In this document: positions 55,488 to 63,726 of the stretch, piece after piece
Position numbering within the stretch: the first letter of the stretch is position 1
How the letters are laid out: each line of letters opens with the position of its first letter
NCBI RefSeq assembly: GCF_040712085.1
Contig: NZ_JBFCVK010000001.1
Span: forward strand, 186,001 to 250,000
Source of the DNA: Aquibaculum sediminis
GTDB taxonomy: Bacteria > Pseudomonadota > Alphaproteobacteria > Kiloniellales > DSM-21159
Length of the DNA stretch: 64,000 bases
Direction of reading: 5' to 3'
The notes under the pieces: model-generated
Seen by the model: only the letters and a program-made list of their open reading frames with translations
Databases searched by the model: none
What the model was told of the DNA's origin: nothing
Made by a program: the position numbers and the translations under genes

Positions 55488-56386
55488 AAAGCCACCTGCT
55501 GGCCAGTCTGGTGCTGATTGCCGTGACGCTGACCGCCTGCGGCCCTGTGCCTCGTCCCTTTCACCAGGAAGACAAGGTCTCGATCGACCTGCGCGCGCCT
55601 TCGACCCGCACACCCGTGAGAGTGAGCGCCCCCGAGGGCGATCCACCCGGCGATCCCCGGCGCTTCGCCTTGCACTTCGCCGAGCAACTCCTCGATCGGG
55701 GAATCGCGGCAGAGCCCGACTGGTTCAGCCTGAGCGGCGCACCGCCCCTGGAGATTCGGCGCATGACAGGCACCGCCAGCGTGGGCGCCGCCAATGACGG
55801 CAACGAGCGCGTGGAACTGGCCTGGCGACTCTTGTCGCCGGATGGCCAAGAGACTCCGCTTGCTCCGACCCAGTTGCTGCTGCCGGCCGGTGCCTGGGAA
55901 AGCGGCGACGAGGACGGCCTTGCCGATGCCGCAGAGATCAGCGCTGCCTCCGTTGCGCGTGCCCTTGGCGCGATGCCCGGTCTCGAACGCTTGCCGGACG
56001 CAGCGCAAAGCCAGCGCCTGGTGTTGCTGCCGATCGAGGGCGCTCCCGGCGACGGCGCGGAGAGCCTGGAACGCGCCATCCTGCGCGCGCTGGGCGAACG
56101 CGACGTGCCCCTGGCCGCTCTGCCGGAGGAGCAGGATCTGCTGCTCTGGTGCGAGGTGGTTGTCGGAGAGCCGCGCGGCCCCTGGCAGTTCGTGGAGATC
56201 CGCTGGCGACTGGAGCGCGCGGCGGACTTCAGCGAGATCGGGACCGTGACCCAGGAGAATCGTGTGCCAGTGAACAGCCTGGTCGGCCCCTGGCGCGACG
56301 CGGCCGTCCACATCGCCGAGGCAGCCGCCGACGGCATCACCGATCTGCTACTCCAGGCCGGCCTGAGTGCGCCGGATCAACCCTGA
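55484..56386 (+). CDS. putative lipoprotein of unknown function
   Basis: A protein of 300 residues from GTG 55484. The signal peptide has a lipobox LTAC with Cys at about residue 18 (KSHLLASLVLIAVTLTAC). The mature part has PFHQEDKVSIDLRAP, then mixed alpha/beta sequence without a family I know; a conserved-looking GAPGDGAESLERAILRALGERDVPLA may be a second repeat of a similar earlier stretch. It was possibly modified by Lgt. An ATG at 55412 would give a 24-residue longer n-region, which is less likely. Confidence 0.7.
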   Translation: MKSHLLASLVLIAVTLTACGPVPRPFHQEDKVSIDLRAPSTRTPVRVSAPEGDPPGDPRRFALHFAEQLLDRGIAAEPDWFSLSGAPPLEIRRMTGTASVGAANDGNERVELAWRLLSPDGQETPLAPTQLLLPAGAWESGDEDGLADAAEISAASVARALGAMPGLERLPDAAQSQRLVLLPIEGAPGDGAESLERAILRALGERDVPLAALPEEQDLLLWCEVVVGEPRGPWQFVEIRWRLERAADFSEIGTVTQENRVPVNSLVGPWRDAAVHIAEAAADGITDLLLQAGLSAPDQP

Positions 56387-56466
56387 GCGAAGGTCCCAGG
56401 CAGCGGAAACGACTTGGCAGGACTCCTGCTTTGTGATTCACCTGTGCGCAGCGACGTGGGGAGACA

Positions 56467-56910
56467 ATGAGTAACAGCAACCTGGCCCTGATCCTGCGCC
56501 ATCCGGCGCTCAAGGAATTGTACCGCAAGTGGATGGCGCTGTGCGGGGACGGCGAATTCCCGCTGGCCACCGACCTTGACCCCGCCAGCCTGCGTCCCTG
56601 GCTGGACCACTTGGTCTTGATCCGTATCGAAAACGGGGACTTCGTCTACGGCTACTACAGCCCGAGCTACGCCGAGACCTTCGACGGCGACCGGGTCGGC
56701 CAATCCATCGACGCGCTTCCGGACCCGCAGCGCGCCCTGCTGCGCAAGGAGTACGAGCAGGTGCGTGAAGACCGCCTGCCGGTCAGCCGCACCTATACGG
56801 CATCCTTCGGTGCGGAGGAGCAGACCTGGGAACGCCTTGTCTTACCGTTCTTCGCGCCGGACGGCGAGGTCATCAAACTTCTGGTTGCAGCGTATAGGTT
56901 GGAAGCATGA
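56467..56910 (+). CDS. PAS-fold small protein
   Basis: A protein of 147 residues of the alphaproteobacterial PAS_5/DUF1457 type: LRHPALKELYRKWMALCGDGEFP, LRPWLDHLVLIRIENGDFVYGYYSPSY and RLVLPFFAPDGEVIKLLVAAY. Such single-domain proteins are presumed sensors without an output domain. Its stop overlaps the FtsK start by 4 bases (ATGA). Confidence 0.8.
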   Translation: MSNSNLALILRHPALKELYRKWMALCGDGEFPLATDLDPASLRPWLDHLVLIRIENGDFVYGYYSPSYAETFDGDRVGQSIDALPDPQRALLRKEYEQVREDRLPVSRTYTASFGAEEQTWERLVLPFFAPDGEVIKLLVAAYRLEA

Positions 56911-58946
56911 GCGACAGCCGGCCCGTTTCCCTCTTCGGCACCGCCCGCGACGACTCCTCGACCGCAGGCGCGAGCGCCGAGGAGTTCAATCTCTGGTGCG
57001 CCATGAACGACCGCCCCTTGCGACTGCGCCTGCATCGCTGGGGACCGGAAGATGCGGAATGGTGCCTTGAGTCCGAACCGGGCACATCCGCCGCAGCCGC
57101 CATCTACGGCACCGGCAGTGACCAGGAAGCGGTGGCGGTCGCCGTGGCCTATGGCTTCATCGCCGGCATCGAGTGGTCCGAAGTGCAGCTTGCCGAACGG
57201 GACGCCGATGCCGTTGGCGATCCGGACGTCTCCACGACGAGCAGTGACTCGAGCGTGCCCGAAGCCGAAGCGACGCAGTCAGAGGACGGCAAGGCAGAAG
57301 ATTCGGAAACGGTGCACGAGGCGCAGGCCTCTGCCCAATCGGTCGATCCTTCGGCTGACGCGACACCGGGTGTAACCGCCGGTGAGACTGGCGATGACGA
57401 GGCGCAAGTCTTCGAACTGCCGGAGGCAAAACTGCTTGGCAGTCCCGGCGATGACGAGGCGCTTGAAACCGACGAGAACGACCTGGCTGAAAAGACGCGC
57501 AAGCTGGAAACGGTGCTGAAGAACTTCCGGGTGCGCGGCGAGATCATGGAGGTGCGCCCGGGCCCCTGCGTGACGCTCTTCGAGCTGGAGCCGGTGCCGG
57601 GCACCAAGTCCTCCACGGTGATCAACCTGGCCGACGACATCGCACGCTCCATGGCTGCCATAACGGCACGCATTGCCCTGGTGCCGGGCCGCAGCGTCAT
57701 CGGCATCGAACTGCCCAACGATCAGCGGGAAACGGTCTATCTCAGCGAAATCTTCGAGAGCGAGGCCTACCGCGATTCCAAGGCCCGGCTGCCGCTGGCC
57801 CTGGGCAAGAACATCGGCGGCGAGCCTGTGGTGGTGGATCTGGCGCGCATGCCGCACCTGCTGATCGCCGGCACCACCGGGTCCGGCAAGTCGGTCGGCA
57901 TCAATGCGATGATCCTCTCCCTGCTCTACCGGCTGACGCCCGAGCAGGTGCGCCTGATCCTGGTCGACCCGAAGATGCTAGAGCTCTCGGTCTACGACCA
58001 CATTCCCCATCTCCTGACGCCAGTGGTGACCGACCCGCACAAGGCGGTGGCGGCGCTGAAGTGGACGGTGCGGGAGATGGAGAACCGCTATCGCGCCATG
58101 TCGCTGCTCGGTGTGCGCAACATCGAGGGCTACAACGCCAAGGTCGCCGAGCTGGCCGAGCGGCAGGAGAAGGTGACCCGCCGCGTCCAGGTGGGCTACG
58201 ACCGCGAGAAGCAGGAGCCGGTCTTCGAGGACCGCATCGTCGAGCTGCAGAATCTGCCTTTCATCGTCGTCGTGGTCGACGAGATGGCCGATCTCATGCT
58301 GGTGGCCGGCAAGGAGATCGAGACTCTCATCCAGCGTCTGGCCCAGATGGCGCGCGCCGCCGGCATTCACCTGATCATGGCGACGCAGCGGCCATCGGTC
58401 GACGTGATCACCGGCACCATCAAGGCCAACTTCCCGACCCGCATCTCCTTCATGGTGACCAGCAAGATCGACAGCCGAACGATCCTCGGCGAATCCGGTG
58501 CCGAACAGCTGCTGGGCCAGGGCGACATGCTCTTCATGGCCGCCGGCGGACGCATCAGCCGCGTGCACGGCCCCTTCGTCTCCGACCAGGAGGTGGAAGA
58601 CGTGGTGGCCCACCTGCGCGCCCAGGGCGAGCCGGATTACGTCTACGCGGTCACCGAAGAGGAGGAGGAAGAGGAGGCGGTTCCCGCCCCCGGCGCCTCG
58701 GGCGAGGAGACCGGCAGCGACGAGGGGGAGGAAGGCGATCTCTACACCCAGGCTCTGGCTCTCATTCTGCGCGAGAACAAGGTGTCGGTGAGCTTCGTAC
58801 AGCGCCACCTCCAGATCGGCTACAACCGGGCCGCCCGCTTGGTGGAACGCATGGAGCAGGAGGGCGTGGTGAGCCCCCCGAACCACGTGGGCAAGCGAGA
58901 GATCCTGGTTTCAGCACGAACCGTCTTTGCCAACCGCCAGGGCTGA
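56907..58946 (+). CDS. FtsK/SpoIIIE-type DNA translocase without N-terminal membrane domain
   Basis: A protein of 679 residues. The motor is complete: alpha domain (LKNFRVRGEIMEVRPGPCVTLFELEPVPG), Walker A GTTGSGKS at residues 322-329, Walker B FIVVVVDEMADLM, MATQRPSVDVITG, and a C-terminal gamma winged helix (SVSFVQRHLQIGYNRAARLVERME) for KOPS-like recognition. The first 190 residues have no membrane segment. They hold a small domain of unknown type (EEFNLWCAMNDRPLRLRLHRW...) and an acidic linker. This is therefore a soluble FtsK, like Bacillus SftA, and probably a second translocase besides a membrane FtsK elsewhere. Confidence 0.85.
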   Translation: MSDSRPVSLFGTARDDSSTAGASAEEFNLWCAMNDRPLRLRLHRWGPEDAEWCLESEPGTSAAAAIYGTGSDQEAVAVAVAYGFIAGIEWSEVQLAERDADAVGDPDVSTTSSDSSVPEAEATQSEDGKAEDSETVHEAQASAQSVDPSADATPGVTAGETGDDEAQVFELPEAKLLGSPGDDEALETDENDLAEKTRKLETVLKNFRVRGEIMEVRPGPCVTLFELEPVPGTKSSTVINLADDIARSMAAITARIALVPGRSVIGIELPNDQRETVYLSEIFESEAYRDSKARLPLALGKNIGGEPVVVDLARMPHLLIAGTTGSGKSVGINAMILSLLYRLTPEQVRLILVDPKMLELSVYDHIPHLLTPVVTDPHKAVAALKWTVREMENRYRAMSLLGVRNIEGYNAKVAELAERQEKVTRRVQVGYDREKQEPVFEDRIVELQNLPFIVVVVDEMADLMLVAGKEIETLIQRLAQMARAAGIHLIMATQRPSVDVITGTIKANFPTRISFMVTSKIDSRTILGESGAEQLLGQGDMLFMAAGGRISRVHGPFVSDQEVEDVVAHLRAQGEPDYVYAVTEEEEEEEAVPAPGASGEETGSDEGEEGDLYTQALALILRENKVSVSFVQRHLQIGYNRAARLVERMEQEGVVSPPNHVGKREILVSARTVFANRQG

Positions 58947-59080
58947 AACAAGGCGCAGTCTCTATTCTTACAGAGCTGACAAATCTATCCTTGAAACGCG
59001 CTGTAAAATAAGCCATTTCCGGCGCTCACCCGAAAGCAAGCGGCTGGCTGGGTTCATCTACTGGTCCGGAGGGGGATGCG

Positions 59081-59620
59081 ATGAAGCATTCGATGACCCT
59101 TTCCGAATTGGGGATGGGCTTGGACCTGCATACGGCAGGCACCCTAACCAAAGAGGAAAACACCATCACCGACGTTGGCAATGGTCCGACGCCGGTGAAT
59201 ACCAGGGGTGCGGCTTACGGCGGCACCACTGTACCGAACGACGATCGGCTCGATCATTTCGTCGAAAAGGACGGCCTGCGGTTCGCCGGCACGCACCTGA
59301 TCGTCGATCTTTGGGATGCCACGAGACTCGACGACCTGAAGCACGTCGAGGACACCCTGAAACGGGCAACAGAGGTGGCGGGTGCCACGCTGCTGAACGT
59401 AGATTTGCATCATTTCACACCGAATGGCGGCGTTTCCGGCGTTGCGGTGCTGGCCGAGAGTCACATCTCGATCCACACCTGGCCGGAATGCGGCTACGCG
59501 GCCATCGACCTCTTCATGTGCGGCGCAGCCGAGCCGCACAAGGCCATCGCGGTGTTCCGGGAGGCCTTTGGTCCGGCACGCGTCAATGTCGGCGAACACA
59601 AGCGCGGTATCGTCGAATGA
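59081..59620 (+). CDS. speH: S-adenosylmethionine decarboxylase proenzyme (SpeH)
   Basis: A protein of 179 residues. The self-cleavage site is Glu126-Ser127 in LAESHISIHTWPE, which yields a pyruvoyl group; Cys137 (ECGYAAIDLF) and His132 are the helper residues. It makes decarboxylated AdoMet for SpeE. SpeH proteins are usually about 120-130 residues; here about 55 extra N-terminal residues precede GLRFAGTHLIVDL. ATG 59081 has a strong GGAGGGGG ribosome binding site, so the extension looks real. Confidence 0.93.
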   Translation: MKHSMTLSELGMGLDLHTAGTLTKEENTITDVGNGPTPVNTRGAAYGGTTVPNDDRLDHFVEKDGLRFAGTHLIVDLWDATRLDDLKHVEDTLKRATEVAGATLLNVDLHHFTPNGGVSGVAVLAESHISIHTWPECGYAAIDLFMCGAAEPHKAIAVFREAFGPARVNVGEHKRGIVE

Positions 59621-60465
59621 TGCAGTATCTGGAAACTCTGCACGGTCCCTATGGTCAATACTTCGCGGTAGAGCGTGAGCTCTACCGCGACAAGACCGAG
59701 TATCAGGATCTGGTGATCTTCGAGAACCGGATCTTCGGCAAGGTCCTCGCCCTGGACGGCGCCGTGCAGACGACGACGGCCGATAATCACGCCTATCACG
59801 AGATGCTCCTGCACCCGCCCCTGCTCGCCCACGGGCAGGCCAAGCGGGTGCTGATCATCGGCGGTGGCGACGGCGGCAGCCTGCGGGAAGCGGTAAAGCA
59901 CCCGATCGAGCGGGCGGTGATGGTGGAGATCGATCCGGCAGTGATCGAGCTCTCCCAGCGCTACCTGCCCGAGCTTTCGGCTGGTGCCTTCAACAACCGG
60001 AAGTCCGAAGTGGTGATTGCCGACGGGTGCCGCTATGTGGCGGAGACCGAGGAGCGCTTCGATGTCATCGTGGTGGACTCCACCGATCCCATCGGCCCCG
60101 GGGCGGTGCTGTTCACCAGCGACTTCTATCGCGACTGCAAGCGCTGCCTGACGCCCGGCGGTGTGCTGGTCACACAGCATGGCGTGCCGCGCCTGCAGCC
60201 CGATGAGGTGACCGATGGCTATCGCAAGCTGTCCGCGCTCTTTACCGACGCAACCTTTTATCTGACCGTGGTGCCGACCTATACCGGCGGTGCCATGACC
60301 CTGGGCTGGGCCAGCGACGATCCGGCCCTGCGCCAGTTGCCTCTGGCCACGCTGGAAGAACGCTTTTCGGCATTGGACGGCGAAACCCGCTACTACAATC
60401 CGGCGGTCCACCAGGCGGCCTTCGCCCTGCCGCCCGAGGTCCAACGCCTGCTTCGACGCAGCTGA
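59617..60465 (+). CDS. speE: spermidine synthase
   Basis: A protein of 282 residues. IIGGGDGGSLREAVKH (dcAdoMet site), VEIDPAVIELSQRYLPEL, and VVDSTDPIGPGAVLFTSDFY are the standard SpeE motifs. It transfers aminopropyl from decarboxylated AdoMet to putrescine. ATG 59617 overlaps the speH stop by 4 bases; ATG 59620 directly follows. Together with speH it forms a two-gene biosynthesis operon. Confidence 0.94.
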   Translation: MMQYLETLHGPYGQYFAVERELYRDKTEYQDLVIFENRIFGKVLALDGAVQTTTADNHAYHEMLLHPPLLAHGQAKRVLIIGGGDGGSLREAVKHPIERAVMVEIDPAVIELSQRYLPELSAGAFNNRKSEVVIADGCRYVAETEERFDVIVVDSTDPIGPGAVLFTSDFYRDCKRCLTPGGVLVTQHGVPRLQPDEVTDGYRKLSALFTDATFYLTVVPTYTGGAMTLGWASDDPALRQLPLATLEERFSALDGETRYYNPAVHQAAFALPPEVQRLLRRS

Positions 60466-60494
60466 CAGGCCAGCCACCAGGCGTCAATGTCAAT

Positions 60495-60530
60495 CGGGCC
60501 TCTCACCTTCACCGGTGAGAGGCCCGAAGT
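60495..60530 (+). terminator. terminator after speE
   Basis: A perfect 13-bp stem (CGGGCCTCTCACC / GGTGAGAGGCCCG) with a 6-base loop is followed by AAGTCTTTTC. It lies 29 bases after speE, between convergent genes. Confidence 0.85.
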
Positions 60531-60541
60531 CTTTTCTGCCC

Positions 60542-62953
60542 CTACCCGCGCATGCGGCGGCCGTCTGGGTCGTAGGGCGACGGTACAATCACCTTTGCCG
60601 GGCGCTCTTCGCCCACAATGTGGGTGCTCAAGGTCGTTCCGGGCTTGCTTACACCCCGCTCGACCAAGGCCATCGCCAGGCTCTTGTCCAGGCTGTGCCC
60701 ATAGCCGCCGGAGGTGATGAAGCCCACCCGCCGGCCTTCGTGCCAGACCGGCTCATAGCCCGAGGCATCGGCCGTGCTGGCATCGACTTCGAGCGTGACC
60801 AGGCAGGTTTCGGCCCCGCGCTCCTTCTCGGCCAAGGCAGCCTCGCGACCAACGAAGTCTCCCTTGTCGAAGGCGACCCAGCGATCCATTCCGGTCATGC
60901 CCGCGGTGTAGCCCTGGGTGAACTCCCGCGACCAGATGCCGAAGCTCTTCTCCAGCCGGAGAGCGTTCATGGCTTGGAATCCGAACTCGACAAGGCCGTG
61001 GCCTTCTCCGGCCGCCTTCAGCGTTTCGCGCAGGGAGATGTGCTCGACCGCCGGACAGTGCAGTTCGTAGCCGAGTTCACCGGTCACGGACAGGCGTGCC
61101 GCCTGCACACGGGTGAGACCCACATCCAGCGTCCGGCAGGCCATGAAGCCGATGGCCTCGTGGCTCACATCCTGGTGGGTAACCTTCTGCAGCACATTGC
61201 GGGCATCCGGCCCCGTCAGTGCAAACCCCACCACGGCATCGGAGATGTCCTGCACATCCACACCCTCGCTCAGATGCTGCTCGAACCAGCGCATATGCCA
61301 TTCGCGCAGGTAATAGGATCCCAGTATCCACCAGCGGCCGTCGCCCCAGTTGAAGACCGTAAGATCGCCCTTCAGTCGGCCGTCATGGCCCAGCATCGGC
61401 GCCAGGCGCGCCCGCCCAGGTGCCGGAAGGCGACAGGCCAGAATGTGATCGAGCCAGACCTCGGCCTGGGGGCCGCTCACCTCGTAGCGGGAGAAGGCAG
61501 AGATATCGAGCAGGCCGACGCCGCTGCGCACCGCCTCGCATTCCCGTTGCACCAGATCGAAGGCGTTGGAGCGCCGCAGGGTCGGCTTCTCCTCGAAGCC
61601 TTCGGGCGCGAAGTAGATCGGCACCTCGAGGCCCCAGGTGCAGCCCCAACGGGCCCCATCCTGGTTCATGGCATCATAGGCGGGCGCCTTGCGCAGCGGC
61701 CGGCCCGCCGGCAGCTGCTCGTTGGGGTAGGTCATCACGAAGCGCCGGGAGTAGAACTGCCCCGTGGTCTGGCGGATATACTCCTTGTTGGACGCGAAAT
61801 CGCCGTAGCGGGCGATGTCCATGCCGAAAATGTCGCCTTCCGGCTCGCCCTCTACCATCCACTCGGCGAGCGCCTTGCCGACGCCGCCGCCTTGCAGGAA
61901 GCCGGCCATCACGCCGCAGGCCAGCCAATAGTTGGGCACCCGGCGCACCGGCCCCACCAGGGGGTTGCCGTCCGGGGAGAAGGTGAAGGCGCCGTTCACC
62001 CAGCGCTTGATCCCGACATTCTCCAGGCAGGGATAGCGGCGGAAACCGGTGGCCAGCTCGTCTTCGATCCGATCGATGTTCTCCTGGATCAGCTCGATGC
62101 CGTAATCCCAGGGTGCCCCGTCCATGTTCCAGTGTTGGTAGTTGCGCTCGTAGATGCCCAGAAGCATGCCCTTCTGCTCCTGGCGCATGTAGGTGAAGCC
62201 CTCGAGATCCACGATCATGGGCAGCTTGCGGTCGAGCGCCTCCACCTCCGGGATGTTCTCGGTGACGAGGTAGTGATGCTCCAACGGACTGACCGGCAGT
62301 TCGAGGCCGACCATCCGGCCCACCTGCTTGGCCCAGAGGCCGCCGGCATTCACCACATGCTCGGCCTGGATCGTCCCCTGCTCGGTCACCACGTCCCAGC
62401 TCAGATCCGGGCGCTGGTTGAGTTCCAGAACCCGGTTGTGCTCGATGACTGTTGCCCCGCGCTTGCGGGCCGCCCGGGCATAGGCATGCACCACGCCTGA
62501 CGGATCGATGTAGCCTTCGCGTTCGGCGTAGAGGCCACCCAGAATCCCGTCCGTCGAGATCAGTGGGCAGGCCTCCTTGACCTCCTCAGGACCGACGAGC
62601 CGGACATCCTCGATGCCCATGGTCTGGAAGGTGCGATAGGCCGACTGCAGCCATTCCCAGCGCGCCGGATCGGCCGCAATCGAGATGCCGCCGGTCATGT
62701 GCATGCCGGTGTCGACCTCCGATTCGGCGCCGATCTCCTGGAGCAGGTCGATGGTGTAGGACTGCAGGGCCGCGATGTTCGGATCGGCATTCAGGGCATG
62801 GAATCCACCGGCCGCATGCCAGCTCGAGCCGGCCGTCAGGACCGAGCGCTCGACGAGCGCCACGTCTTTCCATCCCAGCTTTGTCAGATGATAAAGGACC
62901 GAGGCACCGACCACTCCGCCCCCGATCACCACCACCCTGTATTGTGACTGCAT
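60542..62953 (-). CDS. dimethylglycine/sarcosine dehydrogenase-type FAD and folate enzyme
   Basis: A protein of 803 residues from ATG 62953 (GGGAG 8 bases upstream; an ATG at 62968 would add five residues). The N-terminal half is a DAO-type FAD domain with VVIGGGVVGASVLYHL and SSWHAAGG; His46 is the residue that binds FAD covalently in dimethylglycine dehydrogenase. The C-terminal half is a GcvT-like tetrahydrofolate domain (GVGLLDISAFSRYEVSGPQ, LSVTGELGYELH). It oxidatively demethylates dimethylglycine or sarcosine. It is divergent from a TetR regulator and a TRAP transporter lies nearby. Confidence 0.88.
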   Translation of the reverse strand: MQSQYRVVVIGGGVVGASVLYHLTKLGWKDVALVERSVLTAGSSWHAAGGFHALNADPNIAALQSYTIDLLQEIGAESEVDTGMHMTGGISIAADPARWEWLQSAYRTFQTMGIEDVRLVGPEEVKEACPLISTDGILGGLYAEREGYIDPSGVVHAYARAARKRGATVIEHNRVLELNQRPDLSWDVVTEQGTIQAEHVVNAGGLWAKQVGRMVGLELPVSPLEHHYLVTENIPEVEALDRKLPMIVDLEGFTYMRQEQKGMLLGIYERNYQHWNMDGAPWDYGIELIQENIDRIEDELATGFRRYPCLENVGIKRWVNGAFTFSPDGNPLVGPVRRVPNYWLACGVMAGFLQGGGVGKALAEWMVEGEPEGDIFGMDIARYGDFASNKEYIRQTTGQFYSRRFVMTYPNEQLPAGRPLRKAPAYDAMNQDGARWGCTWGLEVPIYFAPEGFEEKPTLRRSNAFDLVQRECEAVRSGVGLLDISAFSRYEVSGPQAEVWLDHILACRLPAPGRARLAPMLGHDGRLKGDLTVFNWGDGRWWILGSYYLREWHMRWFEQHLSEGVDVQDISDAVVGFALTGPDARNVLQKVTHQDVSHEAIGFMACRTLDVGLTRVQAARLSVTGELGYELHCPAVEHISLRETLKAAGEGHGLVEFGFQAMNALRLEKSFGIWSREFTQGYTAGMTGMDRWVAFDKGDFVGREAALAEKERGAETCLVTLEVDASTADASGYEPVWHEGRRVGFITSGGYGHSLDKSLAMALVERGVSKPGTTLSTHIVGEERPAKVIVPSPYDPDGRRMRG

Positions 62954-63011
62954 GGCCGCTACTCCCATTGGATCGACTGTTGCGAACAGCCTAATCGGCT
63001 TGACGCGAAGG

Positions 63012-63035
63012 CGTCTAGACAGAAGTGTACAGACG
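63012..63035. promoter_or_regulatory. 24-bp dyad, probable TetR operator
   Basis: The sequence has the form CGTCTnnACAnnnnTGTnnAGACG, with 8 of 10 positions of each arm matching. It sits in the 131-base divergent region between the dehydrogenase gene and the TetR gene, so one repressor could control both promoters. Confidence 0.55.
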
Positions 63036-63084
63036 TTGCGAAAACTCCAACACGGAAACCCCAGGAACGGTCAAAGCCGAAACC

Positions 63085-63726
63085 ATGCCCAACCATCCCG
63101 ATAGCGGCCCCGGCCGCTCCACCAGAGAAGAATGGCTGCGCGCGGCGGTGGACCTGATCGTGGCGGGTGGCGTCGATCGGGTGAAGGTGCAGGTAATCGC
63201 GCGGCAACTGGGCGTGTCCCGCTCCAGCTTTTACTGGTTCTTCAAGAGCCGGCAGGACCTGCTCGACCAGCTCCTGGCCCATTGGCAGGCGACCAACACC
63301 GCCGCCATCCTCGAGCGTGCAGGACGCGAGGCCGATACACCCTGCCGCAGCGTGCTCAATGTCTTCGAATGCTGGGTGAAGGAAACGCTTTTCGACCCCC
63401 GCCTGGACATCGCAGTGCGCGACTGGGCCCGCAAGTCGGAGAAGGCACGCCAGGCCGTGGATGCCGGTGACGAGGAGCGCATGCGGGCACTCACCGCGAT
63501 GTTCCGTCGTCACGGCTATGCGGAAGACGAGGCCTTCATTCGTGCGCGCGTGCTCTACTACATGCAGATCGGCTACTACTCGCTGGACATCCAGGAGCCC
63601 ATGGAAACGCGCATGGCCTACATCGCCAACTACCTGCGCGTATTCACGGGGCTCGAGCCGACGGACGCCGAAATCGCCGACTTCCAGGCTTTCCTTCGGG
63701 ACGGAAGCCGCTCAGGCGCTCAATAG
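63085..63726 (+). CDS. TetR-family transcriptional regulator
   Basis: A protein of 213 residues. The helix-turn-helix is REEWLRAAVDLIVAGGVDRVKVQVIARQLGVSRSSFYWFFKSRQDLL. The C-terminal ligand domain is that of TetR proteins near betaine/amine catabolic genes (MRALTAMFRRHGYAEDEAFIRARVLYYMQIGYYSLD). ATG 63085 is preferred; an in-frame GTG at 63025 lies inside the operator dyad. Control of the divergent dehydrogenase and possibly of the TRAP genes is inferred. Confidence 0.87.
   Translation: MPNHPDSGPGRSTREEWLRAAVDLIVAGGVDRVKVQVIARQLGVSRSSFYWFFKSRQDLLDQLLAHWQATNTAAILERAGREADTPCRSVLNVFECWVKETLFDPRLDIAVRDWARKSEKARQAVDAGDEERMRALTAMFRRHGYAEDEAFIRARVLYYMQIGYYSLDIQEPMETRMAYIANYLRVFTGLEPTDAEIADFQAFLRDGSRSGAQ

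Noticed and set aside
60515..62500. 661-codon plus-strand ORF opposite the dimethylglycine dehydrogenase
   Set aside because: Low-complexity antisense translation without motifs; the minus-strand gene is clear.
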